A stretch of 5,564 nucleotides of DNA, taken from contig PLEA01000622.1 of assembly GCA_003136335.1 (NCBI GenBank), positions 1-5,564 of the forward strand, in the 5' to 3' direction. The stretch comes from Acidobacteriaceae bacterium (GTDB lineage: Bacteria > Acidobacteriota > Terriglobia > Terriglobales > SbA1). How positions within the stretch are numbered: position 1 is the first letter of the stretch; each line of letters starts with the position of its first letter. The translations under genes and the position numbers were made by a program. Of the stretch, positions 1-5,564 are shown in pieces. Under the pieces are notes generated by a model. That model was not told the DNA's origin, searched no databases, and saw only the letters and a list, made by a program, of their open reading frames with translations.

Positions 1-137
1 TCTGGGCCCGCGACATGGGCGACATCCAGAACCAGGAATTACTACACTACTTCCACGACCGCCATGTCTGGTTGCTCAACGGGGACCAAGCCCCGCCCCG
101 GCTGGAACCTTTCGCCTCCGCGCTGCCGCCCAACTGA
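1..137 (+). CDS. C-terminal 44 codons of a gene starting upstream, possibly a GT39-like membrane glycosyltransferase
   Basis: An open frame enters from the left edge (first full codon at position 3) and ends at TGA 135-137. The visible 44 residues begin WARDMGDIQNQELL, continue through YFHDRHVWLL and end in a proline-rich tail. This is soluble-looking sequence with no membrane segment. From memory, a tail of the type WARDMG...NQELL.YF.DR.VWL closes large membrane proteins of the glycosyltransferase 39 type in Acidobacteriota, where it follows the last transmembrane helix as a cytoplasmic or periplasmic domain. The neighbour immediately downstream on the same strand is another membrane glycosyltransferase, which fits. 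The reading frame is supported by the residue pattern and by the next gene starting just after its stop. The product name is tentative because the catalytic part lies outside the window. Confidence 0.5.
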   Translation, partial: WARDMGDIQNQELLHYFHDRHVWLLNGDQAPPRLEPFASALPPN

Positions 138-177
138 CTCCGTGATCCGCAGCTGCACCGTTTATCATGGCAGATCC

Positions 178-1449
178 GTGGCAAACCAACTCAAGCCGGC
201 AAACTGGCTTACCTCCAAGCGTCTGCGCGCCCACGGCGTCATCGTGGCCCTGTGCTTGTGGGGCCTATACGGCTGGAACCTCACCACTCCAGGCCTGCGC
301 GACCGCAGCGGAAACTTCAAAGGAACCGACTTTTTGCATTTCTACACGCTGGGATTACTCGCGGCCGCTCACCGTGGCGCCGATCTGTACGACATGAATT
401 CCCAGGCGGCGCTGGCCGCTCAGCGTGTGCCGGAAGCGGCTGGCATCCGATACTTGCCTCTGTATCCTCCACAGGTTTCTATCTTCTTCGCGCCGCTGGC
501 TCATCTGTCGTACGGCTGGGCGCTGCTTTTGTGGTGGGGATGCAGCCTCGTGGTCTATAGCATCTGCTGCTACAGCGTCTGGCGCGCATGCCCGAACCTG
601 CGAGATCATGGGGGAACCGTGGTTCTTCTCGCAGCGGCGTTCCCCGCGTTCTTTCACCTTATAGCATGGGGCCAGACCTCTGCCGCTGCGCTGGCCTGCT
701 TTACGCTGATGTTTTTTCTCTTGCGCGCCAGGCGGGAACTCCTTGCAGGCGTGGTCCTCGGCTGTCTGATTTTCAAGCCGCAGTTAGGCCTGGCCGCAGC
801 CATCCTGTTCCTATCGATCGCCGCCTGGAAAACTCTGTTAGCTGCGGCGCTTTCAGCCGCAGCACAGCTCTCCCTGGGAGTTCTCTATTACGGAATCGAA
901 CCGCTGCGTCAGTGGATGCGCTTGCTGTGGAACGTGGGCGCGGTGTTGCCATTGCTCGAGCCCAAGCCCTATCAAACCCACTCCCTGCGCACGTTCTGGT
1001 CTATGCTCTTACCTTGGGCTGGACTTTCCCTCGGCTTTTACCTCTTGAGCGCAGCCCTCGTGCTCGGACTGACGATCGCATGTTGGAAGCGCAGTCAAGA
1101 CGGGCCGCTACCTCTTCGGTATTCAGCGTTGCTTTTGGCGAGCGTGCTCGTGGCGCCGCACCTTACGGTTTACGATTTAGTGATTTTGGTACCCGCATTT
1201 CTCCTGCTGGCCGACTGGCTCGTGGGTCAGCCGCTCACGGCCTCGACTCGGCGTTTGGGAACTCTTCTTTACCTGGTCTACATGCTCCCACTGATCGGAC
1301 CTTTTGCTCGATGGACGCACGTCCAACTTTCGGTGATTGCGATGGCGACCACCGTGTATTTGATCTGGCAGATCTGCCGCCAAGGCACCTGTCGCTGGGA
1401 TAACGAGCACGGATACAGCAACGATCATGGGAGCCTCGTAAAAGACTAA
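178..1449 (+). CDS. Polytopic membrane glycosyltransferase, GT87 / DUF2029 type
   Basis: Likely an integral membrane glycosyltransferase that moves a sugar (mannose in characterised members) from a polyprenyl-phosphate donor to a lipid or glycan on the outer face of the membrane. With a GTG start at 178 it has 423 residues, a usual length for GT87. About ten hydrophobic stretches are visible, for example near 20-35, 95-135, 147-183, 188-238, 278-302, 315-347, 361-376 and 382-400. Family-like motifs in the loops are KGTDFLHFY (49-56) with its early Asp51, RYLPLYPPQ (91-99), WGQ (164-166), FKPQLG (199-204), THSLRTFW (267-274) and APHLTVYD (326-333). The frame is open back to an ATG at 64, but that start would overlap the upstream gene by 74 bases and add a non-hydrophobic, basic and Cys-rich stretch. 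GTG 142 is a second alternative, five bases after the upstream stop. None of these starts has a convincing ribosome site. The acceptor cannot be read from the sequence. Confidence 0.85.
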   Translation: MANQLKPANWLTSKRLRAHGVIVALCLWGLYGWNLTTPGLRDRSGNFKGTDFLHFYTLGLLAAAHRGADLYDMNSQAALAAQRVPEAAGIRYLPLYPPQVSIFFAPLAHLSYGWALLLWWGCSLVVYSICCYSVWRACPNLRDHGGTVVLLAAAFPAFFHLIAWGQTSAAALACFTLMFFLLRARRELLAGVVLGCLIFKPQLGLAAAILFLSIAAWKTLLAAALSAAAQLSLGVLYYGIEPLRQWMRLLWNVGAVLPLLEPKPYQTHSLRTFWSMLLPWAGLSLGFYLLSAALVLGLTIACWKRSQDGPLPLRYSALLLASVLVAPHLTVYDLVILVPAFLLLADWLVGQPLTASTRRLGTLLYLVYMLPLIGPFARWTHVQLSVIAMATTVYLIWQICRQGTCRWDNEHGYSNDHGSLVKD

Positions 1450-1469
1450 GACGGGGGGCAAGGCTATCC

Positions 1470-2327
1470 TTATTTATTCCCGAACAGAAATGCCAGCGCC
1501 TCAGGAAACCGCCGCGCCCAAGCCGACTCATGATGGGAAGCGCCATCGTCGACCACGAACCGAAGACGCTTCTCGTCCAAACCCGCGCGACTCAGGATGG
1601 CAGCCAGTTCTCTCACGTCGTCGACCATGCTCTGATCTTGATCTTTCCGCCCGGCTTCGGCAGTGCCGGTGGCCAAAAAAACCCGTTGCGGCCAACGCTT
1701 GATTTCGCGGCTCTCCCAAATAATCTGCCGGTTCGACGCCCACAACGATGGACTTTCCAGGAGAAGTCGCCCAATCACATCCGGTCGCACCGTTGCGGTG
1801 TAAAGCGCAATCAGCGCCCCCAAAGAAGACCCTCCCAGCCCGGTGTTCTCCGCTCCAGCGGCGACGCGATAATTTCGACCCACGAAGGGCATGACTTCCT
1901 TGATCAGAAACTTGGGATAGCGACTGCCCTGCACCCGCAACATCATCGGGTGCAGCGAGCGGTGCGGCATGTACTCGCGATGCCGTTCTTTGCTGTCGTT
2001 GTCCACGCCAACGATAATCATGGGTGGAACCACGCCTTCGCGGATCAACCGATCGCTGGTCTCATCCACATGCCATTCGACTCCCGTAAAGGAGGTCGCA
2101 GCTTCGAATAAGTTCTGACCATCATTCAGGTAGAGCACCGGGTAATGCCGGCCTGCATTCGTCGGATCGTCGTATCCGGGAGGCAACCATACGCGCAGGT
2201 ATCGTGTGTTCCGAAAAATACGGCTGGAGAATTCGTGCAGGCGTAAATCTCCGGTCGCCGCTTGCACGCGGATCACGCCGGGAGCAGTGCCGGGAGGAAT
2301 GCTTTCAGTTTGCTGGATTTCGTCCAT
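1470..2327 (-). CDS. Alpha/beta hydrolase, putative esterase family (Fes / esterase-D-like)
   Basis: A serine hydrolase of the putative-esterase family (enterochelin esterase, esterase D and related carboxylesterases). From ATG 2327 it has 285 residues and no signal peptide or membrane segment, so it is probably cytoplasmic. An N-terminal strand region (residues 38-51, RNTRYLRVWLPPGY) precedes YPVLYLNDGQNLF (62-74), a hallmark of the family. The nucleophile elbow is GGSSLG (165-170), with Ser168 as the nucleophile. ATGTAE (219-224) probably supplies the acid, Glu224, and SHHESAW (264-270) carries the catalytic His, most likely His266. The triad therefore looks complete. The frame also has a TTG at 2354, nine codons upstream, which would lie 13 bases after the VKOR stop. 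Neither start has a clear ribosome site, and ATG is preferred. The natural substrate is unknown: siderophore esters, acylated sugars and glutathione thioesters are all possible, and no iron-uptake gene is nearby. It converges with the GT87 gene, 20 bases apart. Confidence 0.9.
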   Translation of the reverse strand: MDEIQQTESIPPGTAPGVIRVQAATGDLRLHEFSSRIFRNTRYLRVWLPPGYDDPTNAGRHYPVLYLNDGQNLFEAATSFTGVEWHVDETSDRLIREGVVPPMIIVGVDNDSKERHREYMPHRSLHPMMLRVQGSRYPKFLIKEVMPFVGRNYRVAAGAENTGLGGSSLGALIALYTATVRPDVIGRLLLESPSLWASNRQIIWESREIKRWPQRVFLATGTAEAGRKDQDQSMVDDVRELAAILSRAGLDEKRLRFVVDDGASHHESAWARRFPEALAFLFGNK

Positions 2328-2367
2328 CAGGAAGAGTGCACTATCAGAATACAACGGCGGTCGCGCA

Positions 2368-2850
2368 TTACGCTCTTGCGCTTCTTAGTTTTACTGCAAT
2401 TGCAAGAAAACTGATCAGCGAAATGAGTATCAACGAGCTCAGGCACAAAATGCACCAGGTCATGAGCTCGTAAGCTTCGATATACGTGAGGCAGAGAGCG
2501 AAAGCGAATCCTGCCAAAGCCGCTCCCAACAGGCGGTTTGGCGTCTCCGCACGCGACCGCCAGAATGTAGCCAGCACAAACAACGCTGCGTACCCGGCAA
2601 CTCCAATCGCCGCAACCGGAATTCCCACCAGAGTCGAATACTCGCTGCGGTTCACGATGTCGCAACTGAACTTCTGGCTGAAATCGCAGTACGCGGTTGC
2701 CGACTTCGCATAATGGCGCTCCAGCGAAACCGACGACACGATCACACCCGCCAGAGACAGAACTGCGATGAATCCAAACAGAAGTCGGCTGGCGCCTCGC
2801 GTCACGGATGCTTCCGGAGTTGGCACGGAATCCGTCACGGTAAGCTGCAT
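2368..2850 (-). CDS. Vitamin K epoxide reductase (VKOR) family quinone-linked disulfide oxidase
   Basis: Inner-membrane protein expected to re-oxidise a periplasmic thioredoxin-like partner and pass electrons to quinone, the job DsbB does in other bacteria. From ATG 2850 it has 160 residues with four hydrophobic segments (about 22-42, 74-96, 108-126 and 134-153). All key VKOR residues are visible. The loop cysteines are Cys55 and Cys63, eight apart as in human VKORC1 (Cys43/Cys51). Ser69 stands six residues after Cys63, as human Ser57 does after Cys51. The active-site CILC is at 133-136 in the last helix. The frame runs open much further upstream (to 3096), but that part lies on top of the thioredoxin-like gene and is not VKOR-like. 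ATG 2850 overlaps that gene by 16 bases. A GTG at 2838 would instead give a 4-base GTGA overlap and a protein four residues shorter. Weak ribosome signals and the overlap suggest translational coupling. Confidence 0.94.
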   Translation of the reverse strand: MQLTVTDSVPTPEASVTRGASRLLFGFIAVLSLAGVIVSSVSLERHYAKSATAYCDFSQKFSCDIVNRSEYSTLVGIPVAAIGVAGYAALFVLATFWRSRAETPNRLLGAALAGFAFALCLTYIEAYELMTWCILCLSSLILISLISFLAIAVKLRSARA

Positions 2851-3260
2851 CCGGTCTTGTCGCTCAAAGCTTCCAAAGACAACACTCCCTCCTTCGGCGG
2901 CTCCATTCCAAACTGCCAACTGGGAAACAATTTGACTCCCGCCATCTTGCATTGAGGCGCCACTTCCGATGAGCCCTTGATCGCGCACTCCACGTAAGGC
3001 ACGTAGTGAAACGCCGCGCCAAACATCTCTTTCTGATCGAGGCAGTGCGGACACCAGTAGAGGCCGTACATCTTGGCCTGCTTTCCAGCAAGGCATTGCG
3101 CGAAAGAATCGTACTTGTGATTTCTATAATGCCGGCCCGCGATGAACGCGCCTAGGAGTAGGACAAGGATGACGCCATAAATGAGGAAGTTCTTCGCTTT
3201 ACTGTCAGACGAGCCACCGACATCGTGCCCCTGTTGCCGTTTTCGCCGTTCTTCAGACAT
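2835..3260 (-). CDS. Membrane-anchored thioredoxin-like protein, partner of VKOR
   Basis: Small protein of 141 residues: a charged cytoplasmic N-terminus (1-23), one membrane segment (about 24-42) that looks like an uncleaved signal anchor, then a short thioredoxin-like domain in the periplasm. The redox centre is WCPHC (69-73, Cys70 and Cys73) and LFPSW (111-115) provides the probable cis-proline loop with Pro113. Further cysteines at 56, 92, 104 and 138 suggest one or two structural disulfides. MYGLYWCPHC followed by YVEC and a late GVKLFPSW closely resembles the thioredoxin domain fused to VKOR in cyanobacteria and other bacteria, so the adjacent VKOR gene is its expected oxidant. Role inferred: catalyst of disulfide formation in exported proteins. 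Start ATG 3258-3260 is supported by a good AAGGA six bases upstream. The gene starts 39 bases after the lipid-kinase stop, and its TGA lies inside the VKOR gene's start region. Confidence 0.92.
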   Translation of the reverse strand: MSEERRKRQQGHDVGGSSDSKAKNFLIYGVILVLLLGAFIAGRHYRNHKYDSFAQCLAGKQAKMYGLYWCPHCLDQKEMFGAAFHYVPYVECAIKGSSEVAPQCKMAGVKLFPSWQFGMEPPKEGVLSLEALSDKTGCSLP

Positions 3261-3266
3261 GACTCA

Positions 3267-3271
3267 TCCTT
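3267..3271 (-). promoter_or_regulatory. Ribosome binding site of the thioredoxin-like gene
   Basis: On the - strand the sequence reads AAGGA, then six bases, then ATG. It is the clearest Shine-Dalgarno site among the starts visible here and fixes the start of the thioredoxin-like gene at 3260. It contrasts with the lipid-kinase and VKOR starts, which have little signal and seem to rely on overlap with the gene before them. This suggests an independent translation start for the redox pair within the possible operon. Confidence 0.7.
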
Positions 3272-3299
3272 ATATCACGGCGCCTTTGTATGGCGACGA

Positions 3300-4205
3300 T
3301 CAGGTTACGACGTTGAGCGCCCCCGGAAGCACATCCAGTTCCTCGCAATGCAGCGTCTGCACTTCCCCATCGACCATCACGGCCGCCGGACCCTCCAGTT
3401 TGAACTCGACACGCCGCACCGCCTTGCGCTCGGCCAGCGGATGCTCGATGTGCGTGCCGTCATAAAGGCCCGGCAAATTGCGAATCAATCCGAATCGCCC
3501 AATCGGCCCCCAGCGAACGTATTCCACCAGGCCGTCGTCGATCTCGGCTTGGGGAGCAATCATCATCGTCCCGCCGGTGAACTTGCTGTTGTTGAATGTG
3601 AGGAAAAGACAGCGGTTGGTGTCAAATTCAATAGTGGAATCCAGACGCAACGGAAATGCGCGACGCTTCAGACGCATCAAGCTTGCGAGAACCGCGAGAA
3701 TGTAGCCGGCTTCGCCGAGGCTTTTGAATCGGCGGTTAGCGAGCGCGGTGACGTCCGCCGTAAATCCCACGCTTAATAAATTTATGTAATAGAGCACGCC
3801 CGCGGCATGGGTGAGCTTCAGAACATCGCACCGTCTGCGCTTTCCGGCGAGCAAAGCTTCGGTGGCGTGCTGCAATCCATTCCTACTGAAATCGCGCAGA
3901 AAAGAATTTCCAGTGCCCAGCGGCAGAAATCCCAGCGCGACTCGATCGCTGTGATGCAACGCTTCCGGGAAAAGTCCGTTCACGATTTCAAAACCGGTGC
4001 CGTCGCCACCGACGGAAATAAAATTTCGGTATCCCTTCGCGTACCCATCGCGCGCCAGATGTGAAGCGTCGCCCGGTCCGGAAGTGTTCACCGCGTCCAC
4101 CTTGATTCCGGATGCGCGCAACTTTTCCAGCGCGGCCGCAGCCAGCTTTCCTGCGCGGCCTCCCCCTGCAGCTCGATTCACGATTGCGAGCATTTCTTTT
4201 TTCAT
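3300..4205 (-). CDS. Diacylglycerol-kinase-type lipid kinase (DgkB / YegS family)
   Basis: Soluble or membrane-associated kinase expected to phosphorylate the hydroxyl of a membrane lipid (diacylglycerol, a sphingoid base or ceramide, or another lipid alcohol) with ATP. At 301 residues it is the normal size for the YegS/DgkB family. The N-terminal catalytic domain starts with [14 protein letters not shown] (7-20) and carries the nucleotide motif GGDGT (66-70) and PLGTGNSF (95-102). The C-terminal beta-rich domain has SVGFTADV (145-152), [18 protein letters not shown] (209-226), a family hallmark, and VDGE (278-281) with the expected catalytic-region Glu281. After GGDGT most relatives read LNE or VNE; here it is GFE, so the Glu is kept and the Asn is replaced by Phe. 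The start ATG shares ATGA (4202-4205) with the stop of the acyl-CoA synthetase gene, and no ribosome site precedes it, so translational coupling is likely. The family is secure but the lipid substrate cannot be read. Confidence 0.93.
   Translation of the reverse strand: MKKEMLAIVNRAAGGGRAGKLAAAALEKLRASGIKVDAVNTSGPGDASHLARDGYAKGYRNFISVGGDGTGFEIVNGLFPEALHHSDRVALGFLPLGTGNSFLRDFSRNGLQHATEALLAGKRRRCDVLKLTHAAGVLYYINLLSVGFTADVTALANRRFKSLGEAGYILAVLASLMRLKRRAFPLRLDSTIEFDTNRCLFLTFNNSKFTGGTMMIAPQAEIDDGLVEYVRWGPIGRFGLIRNLPGLYDGTHIEHPLAERKAVRRVEFKLEGPAAVMVDGEVQTLHCEELDVLPGALNVVT
4202..4205 (-). promoter_or_regulatory. ATGA stop/start overlap coupling the acyl-CoA synthetase and lipid kinase
   Basis: On the - strand the four bases ATGA hold both the TGA stop of the synthetase and the ATG start of the kinase. 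The bases just upstream contain no purine-rich ribosome site. By general experience with such overlaps, the kinase is probably translated by ribosomes that have just finished the synthetase. Confidence 0.75.
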
Positions 4206-5564
4206 AGCGAAACCAGTGCGGCAGTGCGATCGAGCGTAGTGCGAATCTGTTGCGCCAGATCAATGCGCTTTATTTTCATGGACGCGGTGCGCGGAAAATC
4301 TTGGTCCCACACTACGTAGCCGCTGATGCGCTTATAGTTCAGAAGCTTTTGGTTGCGCACCGAGATTTCAGCACGTAAAGCATCGTCTGCGGAATGATTT
4401 TGTTCCGGGTGCAGGACGATGAGCAATTCTTCTCCGACCATGGTTCGCTCCGGCCAAACGTAATTGGCAGCGAATATGCAAAATTCTTTTACGGGCAAGC
4501 CCTCGAAAGCGTTTTCTATATCCTCAGGATAAATATTTTTACCTTCGGCGGTGACAATCATATTTTTCTTGCGGCCAAGCAATCTCAGGTGTCCGGTGTC
4601 GATGATTCGGCCGAGATCGCCGGTTTGCAGCCATCCGTCCACTATAGTTTCGGCGGTCAATTCGGGATCGTCCAGATATTGCGACATCACGGTTTTGCTG
4701 CGCACGGTTACTTCACCAATTCCGTCCGCGCCGGCATTTACAATCCGAACTTCCATGCCGGGTAGGGGCCTTCCAACTGTATCGGGATGAAATGGACGGA
4801 AATCATTCAGCGTTATGGCGGTGCCTGCTTCAGTGAGTCCGTACCCGCAAGTTACAGGAATTCCGAGATCGTAGAAAAACTGGAGCGTCGACGGCTCCGT
4901 GAAAGCGCCACCGACAATGAGAGCGCGCAATTCTCCACCAAATGCTTTGTGTACCTGAGGCAAAAGCCGGCGGCTAAGTTGGACATGCGGACGTCGCCGC
5001 GTCAGCATTTTATTGATCCCGATCAAGCGGTCCAGCATCCATTTTTTAGCGGGCTTCAGTTCATCGAACTTTGCGCGTAGCCCGCGCTCGAGATTCTTGA
5101 GTACCATCGGCACCAGGCTTACATAGGTGATGCGATAGCGGACAAATGCATCGCGGACAAATTCCGGACGCAGAGTTCGCAGGTGGACCACGCAAGCGCC
5201 ACAGACAAAGGGACCGATAAATCCCACCATGAAGTCAATGGCATGATTCGTAGGCAAGATGCTTAGATAGCGGACGCCAGGCCAAAACGGATACCACGCG
5301 GTTAGCGCGGCGCATTGCTCTAAGTAACTATCGTGGGTGAGCACGCATCCTTTGGGTCGCCCGCCGGTGCCGGACGAATAGACGACGCAGGCCGTATCCT
5401 CGCGTTTTCGCGGCACCAATTGAGGCTCGCCTTTTCTGCGAAATTCCTCCCAGCGGTATGCGCCCCGTAGATCCGCGCCTGGCGGCGCTTCCGTTACGAG
5501 TACGATCTCCACCGTAAGCTTTTCGAATTCCGGAGATTGTGTAATGGCCCGCCATAAGTAGTAT
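4202..5564 (-). CDS. AMP-forming acyl-CoA synthetase / acyl-activating enzyme, N-terminus outside the window
   Basis: Member of the ANL superfamily, most like fatty-acid (long-chain) CoA ligases: a carboxylic acid plus ATP gives acyl-AMP, then the acyl-CoA or acyl-carrier thioester. The frame runs off the right edge without a start, leaving 454 codons including the stop. Counting from an internal GTG at 5512, the P-loop motif is [12 protein letters not shown] (44-55), ILPTNH at 85-90 is the region before the substrate helix, GYGLTEAG (223-230) is the adenylate motif A5, TGDLG (297-301) is A7 with Asp299, [21 protein letters not shown] (313-333) is the hinge A8, and [10 protein letters not shown] (407-416) is A10 with the probable catalytic Lys413. 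The usual A10 motif has Gly before that Lys; here it is Met412. All main motifs are present, so the enzyme should be active. The missing part is only the front of the large N-terminal domain. The acid substrate is unknown. The 4-base overlap with the lipid kinase suggests a shared lipid pathway. Confidence 0.93.
   Translation of the reverse strand, partial: YYLWRAITQSPEFEKLTVEIVLVTEAPPGADLRGAYRWEEFRRKGEPQLVPRKREDTACVVYSSGTGGRPKGCVLTHDSYLEQCAALTAWYPFWPGVRYLSILPTNHAIDFMVGFIGPFVCGACVVHLRTLRPEFVRDAFVRYRITYVSLVPMVLKNLERGLRAKFDELKPAKKWMLDRLIGINKMLTRRRPHVQLSRRLLPQVHKAFGGELRALIVGGAFTEPSTLQFFYDLGIPVTCGYGLTEAGTAITLNDFRPFHPDTVGRPLPGMEVRIVNAGADGIGEVTVRSKTVMSQYLDDPELTAETIVDGWLQTGDLGRIIDTGHLRLLGRKKNMIVTAEGKNIYPEDIENAFEGLPVKEFCIFAANYVWPERTMVGEELLIVLHPEQNHSADDALRAEISVRNQKLLNYKRISGYVVWDQDFPRTASMKIKRIDLAQQIRTTLDRTAALVSL

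Noticed and set aside
588..1403. A long + strand open frame (271 codons) inside the GT87 gene
   Set aside because: Its translation is Arg/Ser/Ala/Pro-rich without recognisable domains and lies in another frame of a gene with clear membrane segments and GT87 motifs. It is a shadow frame of GC-rich coding DNA.
1460..1471. A short inverted repeat (AAGG/CCTT) between the convergent GT87 and esterase genes, considered as a bidirectional terminator
   Set aside because: The stem is only four base pairs and no run of T follows on either strand. It is too weak to call.
1530..2111. A + strand open frame of 193 codons opposite the esterase gene
   Set aside because: No domain, low-complexity His/Arg/Gln-rich translation, and the opposite strand encodes a full serine hydrolase with an apparent triad.
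3269..3277. TGATATAAG on the - strand, resembling an extended -10 promoter element before the thioredoxin-like gene
   Set aside because: Transcription from it would begin at or just before the ATG and would exclude the good AAGGA ribosome site that overlaps it. No matching -35 element is seen. Chance resemblance is more likely.
3225..3776. A + strand open frame of 183 codons opposite the lipid kinase gene
   Set aside because: It is antisense to the conserved C-terminal domain of the kinase and has no recognisable feature of its own.
1..5564. Search by eye for tRNA, rRNA, CRISPR repeats, insertion sequences, phage or toxin-antitoxin genes
   Set aside because: Nearly every base is accounted for by seven protein-coding genes, the longest gene-free stretch is about 40 bases, and no such feature was seen.

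Overview
The window reads as ordinary, gene-dense bacterial chromosome. My best guess for the source is a member of the Acidobacteriota. That is an inference from the style of the proteins: the GT87-type membrane protein, the partial C-terminus before it, and a two-gene VKOR/thioredoxin pair. No rRNA or other marker gene is present to confirm it. The DNA is moderately GC-rich. Genes are packed with gaps of tens of bases or less, and several overlap. I see no tRNA, rRNA, CRISPR, insertion sequence, phage gene or long repeat.

Layout. The left quarter is on the + strand: the last 44 codons of a gene that begins outside the window (1-137), then a polytopic GT87/DUF2029-type glycosyltransferase (about 178-1449). 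The remaining three quarters are on the - strand and meet the GT87 gene tail-to-tail across only 20 bases. In order of transcription (right to left) they are an AMP-forming acyl-CoA synthetase cut by the window edge (5564-4202), a YegS/diacylglycerol-kinase-type lipid kinase (4205-3300), a membrane-anchored thioredoxin-like protein with a CPHC centre (3260-2835), a vitamin K epoxide reductase (VKOR) family protein (2850-2368) and a Fes/esterase-D-like alpha/beta hydrolase (about 2327-1470).

How the genes may work together. The acyl-CoA synthetase stop and the lipid-kinase start share an ATGA, so acyl activation and lipid phosphorylation are probably translationally coupled. The thioredoxin-like and VKOR genes overlap and together look like a complete VKOR-type disulfide-forming system: VKOR passes electrons to quinone and the thioredoxin-like domain faces the periplasm. 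Such systems are found in bacteria as fusions or as pairs. Gaps of 39 bases (kinase to thioredoxin) and about 40 bases (VKOR to esterase) would allow all five - strand genes to be one transcript, but no promoter or terminator settles this.

I did not find a clearly new system. The points most worth a second look are the two overlapping pairs (synthetase/kinase and thioredoxin/VKOR) and small departures from family motifs in the kinase and the synthetase.
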